From: RBG-16-66-30 sp963805015
GTDB taxonomy: Bacteria; Acidobacteriota; Aminicenantia; Aminicenantales; Saccharicenantaceae
DNA length: 64,000 bases
Assembly (NCBI GenBank): GCA_963805015.1
Contig: CAWDSL010000006.1
Location: 372,001-436,000 of the forward strand
Direction: 5' to 3'
Part shown: one piece after another, positions 16,597 to 26,611 of the stretch
Numbering within the stretch: the stretch's first letter is position 1
Layout of the letters: each line of letters starts with the position of its first letter
Position numbers and translations under genes: made by a program
The notes under the pieces: model-generated
What the model saw: only the letters and a program-made list of their open reading frames with translations
The model's database searches: none
What the model was told of the DNA's origin: nothing

Positions 16597-17838
16597 ATGG
16601 CCCGCATCGAACCGTTCCGGGGCGTCCGGCCCCGCAAGGACCTCGCTTCCCTCGTCGCCGCCCCGCCGTACGACGTCTTGTCGTCCGAGGAAGCCCGGGA
16701 GCTCGCGGCCGGGAATCCCTTCTCGTTCCTCCATGTCGGGAAGCCCGAGATCGACCTGCCGCCCGGGACCGACCTCTACGCGGACGCCGTCTACGCCAAG
16801 GGCAAGGAGAACTTCGATCGCTTCCTGAGGGACGGGACGATCGCGCCCGACCCGACCCGCGATTTTTACGTTTACAAGCAGATCTGGGGGGACCACGTCC
16901 AGGTCGGCCTGGTCGCGGCCGCCTCCTGCCGGGACTACCTCGACGACGTCATCAAGAAGCACGAGCTGACCCGCGTCGACAAAGAGAACGACCGGATGCG
17001 CCACATCGAGACCCTGGGCGCGCAAACGGGCCCGGTCTTCCTGACCTACAGGAGGTCGGACGCGGTCGAGGCCCTCGTGGCCGAGGCCATGGGCCGGGCG
17101 CCCGAGGTCGACATCACCACCTACGACGCCGTCCGCCACATCTTCTATGTCGTCGACGACCCGGGCCTGGTCGCCCGGATCAAGGCCGCCTTCGCCGCCC
17201 TGCCCACCCTCTATGTCGCCGACGGCCATCACCGCTCGGCGGCCGCGACCCGGATCAAGGTCAAGCGCGACGCCGAGCGTCCCGGCCGGACCGGCGACGA
17301 GGAGGACAACTTCTTCCTGGCCGTCCTCTTTCCCCACAGCCAGATGAAGATCCTGGCCTACAACCGCGTCGTCCGCGACCTCAACGGTCTCGAGCCCGCC
17401 GTCTTCCTGGCCCGGGTCGGCGAGACGTTCGCCGTCCGCCCCGACGGTCCGAAGGTCCCGGCGAAGAGCCGGGAATTCTGCATGCTGCTCGACGGCCGCT
17501 GGTACGGCCTCGAGACGAGGCCCGGCGCCTTCGACCCGGCCGACCCGATCGCCTCGCTCGACGTCTCCATCCTCCAGCAGAGCCTGCTCGCGCCCATCCT
17601 CGGCATCGCCGATCCCCGGACGGACAAGAGGATCGATTTCGTCGGCGGCATCCGCGGCACGGCCGGGCTCGAAAAGAAGCTCGCCTCGGGCGGCTTCCGC
17701 GTCGCCTTTTCCCTCTTCCCTACGACCATCGAACAGCTCTTTTCCGTGGCCGACGCGGGCAAGATCATGCCGCCCAAGTCGACCTGGTTCGAACCGAAGC
17801 TCAAGGACGGCTTGGCCGTCCACATGATCGACGAATGA
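16597..17838 (+). CDS. DUF1015 family protein
   Basis: A 413-residue protein of the DUF1015 (COG4198) family. Signature segments are visible: F-R-G-V-R-P near residue 8, A-P-P-Y-D-V near 22, an R-x-x-x-I-E-T-L-G region near 130 and the strongly conserved Y-V-A-D-G-H-H-R-S-A-A near 205. Length is normal for the family. It overlaps the next gene (HD hydrolase) by four bases. I do not assign a reaction; the conserved D-G-H-H-R suggests a nucleotide or metal site. Confidence 0.9.
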   Translation: MARIEPFRGVRPRKDLASLVAAPPYDVLSSEEARELAAGNPFSFLHVGKPEIDLPPGTDLYADAVYAKGKENFDRFLRDGTIAPDPTRDFYVYKQIWGDHVQVGLVAAASCRDYLDDVIKKHELTRVDKENDRMRHIETLGAQTGPVFLTYRRSDAVEALVAEAMGRAPEVDITTYDAVRHIFYVVDDPGLVARIKAAFAALPTLYVADGHHRSAAATRIKVKRDAERPGRTGDEEDNFFLAVLFPHSQMKILAYNRVVRDLNGLEPAVFLARVGETFAVRPDGPKVPAKSREFCMLLDGRWYGLETRPGAFDPADPIASLDVSILQQSLLAPILGIADPRTDKRIDFVGGIRGTAGLEKKLASGGFRVAFSLFPTTIEQLFSVADAGKIMPPKSTWFEPKLKDGLAVHMIDE

Positions 17839-18491
17839 CCCCGACGATCCCCGCGTCCCTCGTCTCCCGCGTCCGGGAAGAAGCCGGGGAATTCTTCCGC
17901 GGCGCCCGCGGCAGCCACGACTGGGACCACACGGAGCGCGTCCGCCGCCTCTGCCTGAGGATCGGACGCAAGGAGAAGGCCGACCCGGGCATCCTCGAGC
18001 TGGCCGCCCTCCTCCACGACATCGGCCGCGGCGAGGAGGACCGGTCGCACGGCAAGGTCTGCCACGCCCGGAGCGGCGCCCGCCTGGCCAAAGCGATCCT
18101 CGAGCGGTGCGGCTGCGACGCGGTCACGGTCCGGGCCGTCGTCCCCTGCATCCGCACCCACCGCTTCCGCCGCGGCGGCGCGCCGGCGACGCTCGAGGCC
18201 CGCGTCCTCTTCGACGCCGACAAGCTCGACTCGATCGGGGCGGTGGGGATCGGCCGGGCCTTCCTTTTCGCCGGCGAGGTCGGGGCCCGCCTGCACGACA
18301 AGGACATCGTCGTCGAGCGGACGAAAGCCTACACCCGGGAGGACACGGCCTACCGTGAATACCTGGTCAAGCTCCGGCGGGTCAAGGACCGGATGACGAC
18401 GCGCGAAGGCCGCCGGATCGCCGCCGGGCGGCACCGGTTCATGACCGCCTTCTTCGAGCGCCTCCACAAGGAGACCGACGGGGAGCTCTGA
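17835..18491 (+). CDS. HD-domain phosphohydrolase
   Basis: A 218-residue cytoplasmic protein of the HD superfamily. Metal-ligand landmarks are H28-D-W-D-H-T near the N-terminus, L-L-H-D-I-G-R near residue 60 and D-A-D-K-L-D-S-I-G-A near 126. This pattern resembles the YedJ/YpgQ-like group of nucleotide-processing hydrolases. The ATG overlaps the DUF1015 stop, and the lactate permease gene begins two bases after its stop, so all three probably form one operon. The substrate is unknown. Confidence 0.88.
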   Translation: MTPTIPASLVSRVREEAGEFFRGARGSHDWDHTERVRRLCLRIGRKEKADPGILELAALLHDIGRGEEDRSHGKVCHARSGARLAKAILERCGCDAVTVRAVVPCIRTHRFRRGGAPATLEARVLFDADKLDSIGAVGIGRAFLFAGEVGARLHDKDIVVERTKAYTREDTAYREYLVKLRRVKDRMTTREGRRIAAGRHRFMTAFFERLHKETDGEL

Positions 18492-18493
18492 CG

Positions 18494-20137
<1,644 letters not shown>

Positions 20138-20157
20138 AAGAAAATGGAGGCTTGCCC

Positions 20158-20949
20158 GTGAAGAAGGTTACCGCCATCGTCGGGACGGCCAGCCGGAAAC
20201 ATACGCATCTGGCCACCCGTCAGTTCCTGGACAACCTGCGCGCGCTCGGCGACGTCGAGACCGAGATCGTGAACCTGTGCGACTATAAGATCGGGACCTG
20301 CCGAACCTGCAAGCTCTGCCTCAGTCACGGGGAGGAGGCGTGCCCTCTGAAGGACGACCGGGATGTCCTCATCGGGAAGATGATGGCTTCCGACGGCGTC
20401 GTCTTCGCAACTCCGAACCTCTCGTTCCACGTCTCGGGCCTGATGAAGGTCTTCCTCGACCGGCTCGGGTTCGTCTTTCATCGGCCCCGCTTCTTCGCGA
20501 AGGCCTCGACGAGCATCGTCCCGCAGGGCATCTACGGCGGCCGGAAGATCGTGAGCTACTTTCATTTCATCGGCAAAGGGCTGGGCTTCAATCCGGTCAG
20601 GGGGGTGTGCTTCACGGCGCTCGATCCCATGGCCGAAACGGAACGGCGGAAGATGGACAGGTCCCTGGCCAAGTTGGCCCGGCGGTTCTACGACACGATG
20701 GCCGGGCCGGCCCACCCCTGGCCGGGCTGGCTCTATTACACGGCCTTTCACTCGGGTCGGACGAAGATGCGGCTGGAGCTCGACGAGAGCAGCTTCGACT
20801 ACCGCTATTACAGAGACAAGGGCTGGTTCGAATCGGACTATTTCTATCCCGCCCGCTTGGGCCCGGTGAAGAAGACCGCGGGCCGTCTTATCGACTCGTT
20901 CCAAAAGGGGCGGACAAAACGCCGCAGAGGCTCGCAGGCGCCATCTTAG
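20158..20949 (+). CDS. Iron-sulfur flavoprotein / NADPH-dependent FMN reductase family
   Basis: 263 residues with a flavodoxin-like fold (I-V-G-T-A-S-R at residues 7-13, T-P-N-L-S-F-H near 85). C48-x2-C51-x2-C54-x7-C62 matches the 4Fe-4S motif of iron-sulfur flavoproteins (Isf), which move electrons between ferredoxin and FMN. The C-terminal ~90 residues are longer than in typical Isf proteins and are rich in aromatic and basic residues. The start is GTG at 20158, chosen because ATGGAGG lies eight bases upstream and the fold begins immediately. It may be co-transcribed with the lactate permease, 20 bases upstream. Confidence 0.82.
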   Translation: MKKVTAIVGTASRKHTHLATRQFLDNLRALGDVETEIVNLCDYKIGTCRTCKLCLSHGEEACPLKDDRDVLIGKMMASDGVVFATPNLSFHVSGLMKVFLDRLGFVFHRPRFFAKASTSIVPQGIYGGRKIVSYFHFIGKGLGFNPVRGVCFTALDPMAETERRKMDRSLAKLARRFYDTMAGPAHPWPGWLYYTAFHSGRTKMRLELDESSFDYRYYRDKGWFESDYFYPARLGPVKKTAGRLIDSFQKGRTKRRRGSQAPS

Positions 20950-20970
20950 CCTGGGCGCGCCTAAGCAAAA

Positions 20971-21002
20971 GGGGGACACCTACCCCCGGGTACATGTCCC
21001 CC
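20971..21002. repeat. REP-like palindrome (copy 2)
   Basis: Arms GGGGGACACCTACCC (20971-20985) and GGGTACATGTCCCCC (20988-21002) pair at 13 of 15 positions. It lies 21 bases after the flavoprotein stop. It belongs to the same family as the copies at 5636, 29697, 36533, 55623 and 58075. Confidence 0.75.
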
Positions 21003-21066
21003 GCCCGCCGCGACCTCTATTCGTATGTTCTCCCCCATCAAAATAATCGATCGGGTGACTAACGAG

Positions 21067-21365
21067 CGCGGCAAATGGAGCGATGACGCGGGGCGGTGCT
21101 GTGACCGCCCTGAGGCCCCCGTGAGGGAGGGGGGGCCGGCAGGGAGCGGAGTCCCCGGAGCGACCATCAGCGCCGCGCCGGAGCGGCCCGGAGGGGCGGC
21201 GCTGGGAGATATCGGGAGAGTGCTTTCTCCAGATATTTCCCAGAATCACGGCCTCGAGCACTCGGCCGTGATTCTGAGGTCCGCTCCCAAGAGTCCGCTC
21301 CCCGTAGGCGGGGGCAAAGGGCGGCCCAGCGCCGCCCTATGAGCGTCTGAGCGAAATTTGCCGCG
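21067..21365. repeat. Non-coding element with terminal inverted repeats and nested hairpins
   Basis: CGCGGCAAAT (21067-21076) and ATTTGCCGCG (21356-21365) are perfect 10-bp terminal inverted repeats bounding 299 bp. Inside are several stems: GGCGGT/ACCGCC near 21095, CAGCGCCGC/GCGGCGCTG (about 21169-21204), GGGAGATATC/GATATTTCCC (21204-21213, 21232-21241) and a perfect 12-bp AGAATCACGGCC/GGCCGTGATTCT (21242-21253, 21264-21275). No convincing gene lies inside. It could be a MITE-like insertion, a structured RNA or a terminator cluster. Confidence 0.6.
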
Positions 21366-21369
21366 ACCT

Positions 21370-22305
21370 TTATGACCCGACGATCTTTTTGACGCCCTTG
21401 TACTTGGCCGCGACCCGCTCGCAGGGCAGGTACTCGTTCTCCATGGCCCGGTAGTCCTTGAGCCCGACGAAATCGGTGTACTCCTCGAACGACGAAACCC
21501 ACTGGGTTTGGCCCGGAAGCGTGCCGGTCGGCGATTTCTTAAGGGCCGCGAAGAAGTCCACCAGGGCCTTGTGGACGACCATGATGGAGGCCACGGGGAT
21601 GGAGACGCGGCCGACGCCCATCTTCTTCAGCTCGGGGATGGGGATGAGCTCGGTCTTCATGCCGGTGATGGCGTCCATGAGGTTGACCGACAGCGGTCCC
21701 TTGATCGACTTGACCGCCTTCTCGATGTCGGTCCGGCTCTTGATGCCGTCGATAAAGGCCAGGTCGGCGCCGGCCTCGAGGTAGATATTACAGCGCTTGA
21801 TGGCCTCGGCCAAGCCCATTCCGGCGAAGACGTCGGTCCGGGCGTTGATGATGAAGTCCTTATCGAGCCGGTCCCGCACCGCGGCGCAGGCCCGGATCTT
21901 GCCGGCCATCTCTTCCGCCGAAATGACCTCCTTGCCGGCCATGTGGCCGCAGCGCTTGGGGAAGACCTGGTCCTCGATGTTCATGCCGGCGACGCCCATG
22001 GCGATCAACCGTTCGGTGATCCAGGCGGCGTTGACGGCGTTGCCGCCGCCGGTGTCGACGTCGGCCATGACCGGGATGGAGACGGCCTGACTGATGTTCC
22101 AGGTCAAGTCGAGGACGTCCTTCATCCGGACCAGCCCGACGTCGGGCTTGGCGAGGTAGGACCCGGCCAGGCCGTAGCCGGAGACCTGGATGGCCTCGAA
22201 CCCGGCCTTTTCGATGACCTTGGCCGACAGGGCGTCGTGAGCGCCGGGGACGGTGACGGCCCGGCGTTCCATGATGGCTTTGCGCAGGACTTTGGTTCTC
22301 TTCAT
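21370..22305 (-). CDS. Isocitrate lyase / PEP mutase family enzyme
   Basis: A cytoplasmic TIM-barrel enzyme of 311 residues from the chosen start. Landmarks are P-G-A-H-D-A-L-S-A near residue 19, M-A-D-V-D-T-G-G-G-N-A near 80, N-I-E-D-Q-V-F-P-K-R-C-G-H near 109 and I-N-A-R-T-D near 153. K-R-C-G-H matches the catalytic loop of isocitrate lyase and methylisocitrate lyase; the D-x-D pair binds Mg2+. It may be a 2-methylisocitrate lyase, an oxaloacetate decarboxylase-like enzyme or a carboxy-PEP mutase. The start at 22305 is preferred over an in-frame ATG at 22326 because AAGGAG lies 10 bases before it. Confidence 0.88.
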   Translation of the reverse strand: MKRTKVLRKAIMERRAVTVPGAHDALSAKVIEKAGFEAIQVSGYGLAGSYLAKPDVGLVRMKDVLDLTWNISQAVSIPVMADVDTGGGNAVNAAWITERLIAMGVAGMNIEDQVFPKRCGHMAGKEVISAEEMAGKIRACAAVRDRLDKDFIINARTDVFAGMGLAEAIKRCNIYLEAGADLAFIDGIKSRTDIEKAVKSIKGPLSVNLMDAITGMKTELIPIPELKKMGVGRVSIPVASIMVVHKALVDFFAALKKSPTGTLPGQTQWVSSFEEYTDFVGLKDYRAMENEYLPCERVAAKYKGVKKIVGS

Positions 22306-22506
22306 GGGGTGGAGACTCCTTTTCATTGAAAGCGGTCTTCTATTCTACATTATCCCTGGCCCGCGGAAAAGAGGGGCGGCGGGATGTAAAGGAACTTATC
22401 GAGGGAGCGGCTTGCCAGCCGTCCGAGCCGGGGATCCCCCCAGGGGATTTCCGCGACCGCCCCTGGCACAGAACGTGCTGACGATAGGATCGAAAGGGAG
22501 GAGACC

Positions 22507-23133
22507 ATGCCCCATCAACCCATCAAGAGGAAAGCTTTCCTCGCCGTTCTCGGCAAGGGCGGAGCCGGGATGTGCCTGTGCGCCGCGGCGGCCGGCATGG
22601 GCGCGGCGCTCACCGGCCAGACGGCGACGACCAAGCCCGGCGACAAGTCGGTCGAGCGGTCGGCCAAGCGCATGGAGTTCGCCGACGGCTGGGTCCGGCG
22701 GTTCTTCGAGACCATGGACCGGACGCTCGACGCGGCGTCGCGAGAGCGTCTGATGGTCGCCAACGGCCGCTCCTGCTTCGCCGCCTACGCGGGCCCGCCG
22801 AAGCAGAAGCCGGCCCCCGACGCGCTCGAGAAGTTCACGGCTTGGGTCGCCGAAAAGGGCAAGGACCGCGGCTACTCGATCGAGGGCCGGGTCATCGCTT
22901 TCGAGTTCGTCGGCAGCGCGGAGACCGGCCAGGCCTCGCCCGAGGGGATCTGCCTCTGTCCGATGGCCGAAGCCCAAAAGGCGGGCCAGCTCTCCCCCAC
23001 GTACTGCCTCTGCTCCGTCGGCTACGTCAGGGAGATGCACGAGCGGACGCTCGGCCGCGCGGTCGAGGTCGAGCTCGTCGACTCCGTCCTGCGGGGCGGC
23101 CAGCGCTGCCGATTCCGCCTGACGGTCGCCTAA
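22507..23133 (+). CDS. Cysteine-rich protein with Tat-like leader, unknown function
   Basis: 208 residues. The N-terminus (I-K-R-K-A-F-L-A-V-L-G-K-G-G) followed by an Ala/Gly-rich hydrophobic stretch resembles a twin-arginine leader, but with K-R in place of R-R. Three short Cys clusters stand out: M-C-L-C near residue 23, I-C-L-C near 140 and Y-C-L-C-S-V-G-Y near 160. These could bind a metal or an Fe-S cluster. A GGGAGGAG ribosome site precedes the ATG. I do not recognise the family securely. The neighbouring GNAT gene follows after 85 bases. Confidence 0.75.
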   Translation: MPHQPIKRKAFLAVLGKGGAGMCLCAAAAGMGAALTGQTATTKPGDKSVERSAKRMEFADGWVRRFFETMDRTLDAASRERLMVANGRSCFAAYAGPPKQKPAPDALEKFTAWVAEKGKDRGYSIEGRVIAFEFVGSAETGQASPEGICLCPMAEAQKAGQLSPTYCLCSVGYVREMHERTLGRAVEVELVDSVLRGGQRCRFRLTVA

Positions 23134-23218
23134 GGCGCGCCCCCGGGCCCGGCGCCTTGACAAGGCCCCCCCGTTCGGGGAGACTGGGACCCATCTCGCG
23201 CCGCCGTGGGAGGGCCGC

Positions 23219-24289
23219 ATGACCAAGCTCGAGGGCGTTTCCGTCGAAACGTTCCGGGGGGATCTCGAGGGGCTGGAAAGGATGGCCCACGCCTCGTGGC
23301 GCGACGAGTACGGCGTGGCCTCTTTCCCCAATTTCTACCGGCCGGCCTTCCTGCGCTACCTCTTCGACCGCATCCCCGAGGGCAAGCGCGACCATCTCCT
23401 GGCGGCCTACAAGGGCGGCGAGATCGTCGCCTTCCTGGCCAACCTTCCCCAGAAGTTCCATTTCCGGGGCGGCCTCTACGGCGCGGTCTACAGCTGTCTC
23501 CTCGTCGTCAGGAAGGAATACCTCCGGCGCGGCCTGGCCCTCGAGATCATCCGGGCCGCGGTCGAGCTGAACAAACGCCACGGTTACGACTTCTCGCTCC
23601 TGACCCTGGAGAAGGGCCACCGCTCGACCCTGATGATGGAGAAACTGGCCGCCGAAGGCCACCGGATCGAGCGCATCCGCAAGTCCGGCGTCATGGCCCG
23701 CATCCTCGACCTCGGGCGCGTGGACGCATCGGAAGGGCTCAAGGGCTACGAAAAGGCGGCCCTGCGCGTCATCGGCGCCGGCCGGCCGCCGCAGGCCGTC
23801 CCGGGCCTCGCCCTGCGGGACTACCGCCCGGCCGACCTCGACGCCTGCCACGCCCTCCTCGACCGTTACAAAGACACGACGGCGCTGGCTCTGGCCTGGG
23901 ATAAGCGCGACCTGGCCGTCGAGCTCGAATATCCGGGCGTCGCCCGGACCCTGGTCTGGGAGACGGACGGCCGCGTCCGGGCCCTGATCAACTTCATCTC
24001 CCACGACCAGCTGGGAAAGACGGTCGAGCGCTACGCCTGGATCAACCACGTCGCTTATCCCGACCTCTCCCCGGCCGAGCAGGCCGCGTTCCTGCGGGCT
24101 TACCTCGCCCGCATCCGCGAGGACGGCTTCGTGGCCACGATCGATTTCGACAAGCGGGGCTGGCCGGCCGGGCCCTTGTACCGCGCCCGCTTCATCCCCT
24201 ACCCGAGGGCCGTCAACCTCGTTTCCTGGACGTTCAATCCGGAGATCTCGCTGGCCGGGATCCCCGTGGTCTACGAGATCCAGGTGTGA
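23219..24289 (+). CDS. GNAT family N-acetyltransferase
   Basis: 356 residues with a GNAT fold in the N-terminal half. The acetyl-CoA loop is V-R-K-E-Y-L-R-R-G-L-A near residues 98-108, after the strand Y-S-C-L-L-V-V. The C-terminal half (from about 200) looks like a second, degenerate GNAT domain with R-D-Y-R-P-A-D-L-D-A-C-H-A-L-L near its start. This two-domain layout resembles Eis or N-myristoyltransferase-like acyltransferases. The substrate is unknown. The start ATG follows GGAGGGCCGC. Confidence 0.82.
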   Translation: MTKLEGVSVETFRGDLEGLERMAHASWRDEYGVASFPNFYRPAFLRYLFDRIPEGKRDHLLAAYKGGEIVAFLANLPQKFHFRGGLYGAVYSCLLVVRKEYLRRGLALEIIRAAVELNKRHGYDFSLLTLEKGHRSTLMMEKLAAEGHRIERIRKSGVMARILDLGRVDASEGLKGYEKAALRVIGAGRPPQAVPGLALRDYRPADLDACHALLDRYKDTTALALAWDKRDLAVELEYPGVARTLVWETDGRVRALINFISHDQLGKTVERYAWINHVAYPDLSPAEQAAFLRAYLARIREDGFVATIDFDKRGWPAGPLYRARFIPYPRAVNLVSWTFNPEISLAGIPVVYEIQV

Positions 24290-24315
24290 ATGAAGACCCG
24301 AAAGAGGAGGTCATC

Positions 24316-24780
24316 ATGAAACGAATCTGCTTCGTCCTGGCGGCCGCTGTCTGTGGCATCGGCGTCTTCATGAGCGGCGGGACAAGCCAGTCCCGGAATA
24401 CCGTCCTCCAAAAAGCCGGACTCTCGGCCGACGCCCGGGCGGCCATCCTCACCGTCGGCGACGACGTAAGGAAGCTCGAGAAGAGCCACGAAAACTACGT
24501 CGCCACCGCCAAGGAGCTCGACGGTCATTATATCAAGCTCCTCCAGAAGGCCCGGGAAGTCTCCCGGCTCGCCGACGAAGCCCAAAGAGCCCGGGGCCAA
24601 GCGCTGGACAAGCTTTTCAAGGCGGCCGAAGAAATGCAGGAGATGTCGCAGAGCTTCAACCTGCAATATCTCGCGCTCCAGCAGACCATGCAGCAAGAGA
24701 ACAGGCAGTTCGCCTTGATCAGTAATATCATGAAGACCAAGCACGACACGGCCAAGAGCGCCATCAACAACGTCCGTTGA
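24316..24780 (+). CDS. Small secreted coiled-coil protein
   Basis: 154 residues. A signal peptide (MKRICFVLAAAVCGIGVFMSGG) is followed by a charged helical region from about residue 45 to 145, rich in K, E, Q and A with heptad-like spacing, so a coiled coil is likely. It begins 26 bases after the GNAT stop, with AAAGAGGAGG before the ATG. No enzymatic motif is visible and I do not recognise the family. Confidence 0.75.
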   Translation: MKRICFVLAAAVCGIGVFMSGGTSQSRNTVLQKAGLSADARAAILTVGDDVRKLEKSHENYVATAKELDGHYIKLLQKAREVSRLADEAQRARGQALDKLFKAAEEMQEMSQSFNLQYLALQQTMQQENRQFALISNIMKTKHDTAKSAINNVR

Positions 24781-24787
24781 GGGCCGT

Positions 24788-24816
24788 TTGACAGGCTTTT
24801 TCTTTACTGATACAAA
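24788..24816 (+). promoter_or_regulatory. Promoter of pckG
   Basis: TTGACA (24788-24793), 17 bp, then TACAAA (24811-24816), scoring 6/6 and 4/6. The ATG of pckG is at 24835. Confidence 0.7.
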
Positions 24817-24834
24817 AGGGCCCTGAGGTCGAAC

Positions 24835-26607
24835 ATGGCATCCGCCGCCGAACGCTGGGTCGAGGAACAGGAACGACTGGCCAAGCCGGCCAAGGTCTAT
24901 TGGTGCGACGGCTCGGACGGCGAGGCCTGGCGCCTCCTCGAGATCGGCATGAACGAGGAGCGCCTCAACGGCCCCGTCTTCCAGCCGCTCGATCACAAGA
25001 ACTGGCCGACGGCCTACCTCCACCGCTCCTCCCCGACCGACGTCGCCCGGGTCGAGCACCTGACCTTCGTCTGTCACCCGACCAAGGAGGCCGCCGGCCC
25101 GAACAACAACTGGATGGAGCCGGCGAAGGCCAAGAAGCTGATGGCCAAGCTCTCCGACGGCTGCATGGCCGGGCGGACGATGTACGTCATTCCCTACATG
25201 ATGGGCCATCCCGACTCGCCCTACGCCAAGGCCTGCATGATGGTCACGGACTCGAGCTACGTCGCCGTCAGCATGCGCATCATGACCCGCATCGGGACGA
25301 CGATCCTGGAGAAGCTGCGCAACCGCGAGGACTTCGTCAAGGGCTTCCACTCGATCGGCACGCTCGACCCCAACCGCCGTTACATCATGCACTTCCCCGA
25401 GGAAGGGCTCGTCTGGAGCGTCGGCTCGGGCTACGGCGGCAACGCGCTGCTCGGCAAGAAGTGCGTCTCGCTCCGCATCGGCTCCTTTCTCGGCTACAAG
25501 CAGGGCTGGCTGGCCGAGCACATGGTCATCATGGGCATCGAGGACCACCGCGGCAAGACCACCTACGTCACGGCCGCCCTGCCCAGCGCCTGCGGCAAGA
25601 CCAATCTGGCCATGATGGAATCGGCCCTGCCCGGCTACCGCGTCTGGACGCTCGGCGACGACATCGCCTGGCTCAACATCGGCCCGGACGGCCGGCTCTG
25701 GGCCATCAACCCCGAGGCCGGGTACTTCGGCGTCGCGCCCGGGACGTCGATGAAGACCAATCCCAACATGATGAAGACCATCAAGCGGGGGGCCTTCAAC
25801 CCGACCCTCTTCACCAACGTCGCCCTGAACACGGACACCAACGAGCCGTGGTGGGAGGGCATCGACGGGCCGGTCCCCGAGCACCTGCTCGACTGGCAGG
25901 GCAGGCCCTGGACGCCTTCGCTCGGGACCAAGGCCGCCCACCCCAACTCCCGGTTCACGGCCCAGATCGTCAACTCGCCGATGCTCGACAAGGAAGCCGC
26001 GAACCCGCAGGGCGTGCCCATCTCGGCCATCATCTTCGGCGGACGGCGGACGAGCCTCATCCCGCTCGTCACCGAGAGCTTCAGCTGGTCGCACGGCGTC
26101 TTCATGGGCGCCCGCATGGGCTCGGAGACCACGGCCGCGGCCACCGGCCAGGTCGGCGTCGTGCGGCGCGATCCCATGGCCATGCTGCCCTTCTGCGGCT
26201 ACAACATGGCCGACTACTGGCGCCATTACCTCAACATGGGCAGCCGCATGTCGCGGCCGCCCAAGATCTTCTCGGTCAACTGGTTCCGGACGGACGAACG
26301 GGGCAAGTTCATCTGGCCCGGCTTCGGCGACAACATGCGCGTCCTCAAGTGGGTCATCGACCGGGTGACCGGGGCGGTCCCGGCCCGCGAGACCCCGGCC
26401 GGCCTCGTGCCGCGCCTCGAGGACCTCGACATGACCGGCCTGGCCCTGCCCAAGGACAAGCTCGAGAAGCTGTTCGAGGTCAGGATCAAGGACTGGAAGA
26501 CCGAGGTCGACGAGGTCCGGGACTTCCTCAAGCCCTACAAGGGCCGGCTCCCGGCCGAGATCCGCGAGCAGTACGAGAAGCTCGAGCGCCAGGTCCGCTC
26601 GGCCTGA
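24835..26607 (+). CDS. pckG: Phosphoenolpyruvate carboxykinase (GTP)
   Basis: A 590-residue cytoplasmic enzyme interconverting oxaloacetate + GTP and PEP + CO2 + GDP; Mn2+/Mg2+ dependent. The kinase P-loop is A-L-P-S-A-C-G-K-T-N-L-A-M near residue 243. The GTP-PEPCK segment F-G-G-R-R-T-S-L-I-P-L-V is near 402. N-Y-W/A-D-Y-W and W-F-R-x-D segments near 460-490 fit the family. Length is typical of the GTP form (the ATP form is ~540 and lacks these). With the lactate permease it fits gluconeogenesis from C3/C4 acids. It is convergent with the MFS gene, four bases apart. Confidence 0.96.
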   Translation: MASAAERWVEEQERLAKPAKVYWCDGSDGEAWRLLEIGMNEERLNGPVFQPLDHKNWPTAYLHRSSPTDVARVEHLTFVCHPTKEAAGPNNNWMEPAKAKKLMAKLSDGCMAGRTMYVIPYMMGHPDSPYAKACMMVTDSSYVAVSMRIMTRIGTTILEKLRNREDFVKGFHSIGTLDPNRRYIMHFPEEGLVWSVGSGYGGNALLGKKCVSLRIGSFLGYKQGWLAEHMVIMGIEDHRGKTTYVTAALPSACGKTNLAMMESALPGYRVWTLGDDIAWLNIGPDGRLWAINPEAGYFGVAPGTSMKTNPNMMKTIKRGAFNPTLFTNVALNTDTNEPWWEGIDGPVPEHLLDWQGRPWTPSLGTKAAHPNSRFTAQIVNSPMLDKEAANPQGVPISAIIFGGRRTSLIPLVTESFSWSHGVFMGARMGSETTAAATGQVGVVRRDPMAMLPFCGYNMADYWRHYLNMGSRMSRPPKIFSVNWFRTDERGKFIWPGFGDNMRVLKWVIDRVTGAVPARETPAGLVPRLEDLDMTGLALPKDKLEKLFEVRIKDWKTEVDEVRDFLKPYKGRLPAEIREQYEKLERQVRSA

Positions 26608-26611
26608 GGGC

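Noticed and set aside
20815..20840. TTCGAATC, suggestive of a tRNA T-arm
   Set aside because: It lies inside the flavoprotein gene and no acceptor stem, D-arm or anticodon arm surrounds it.
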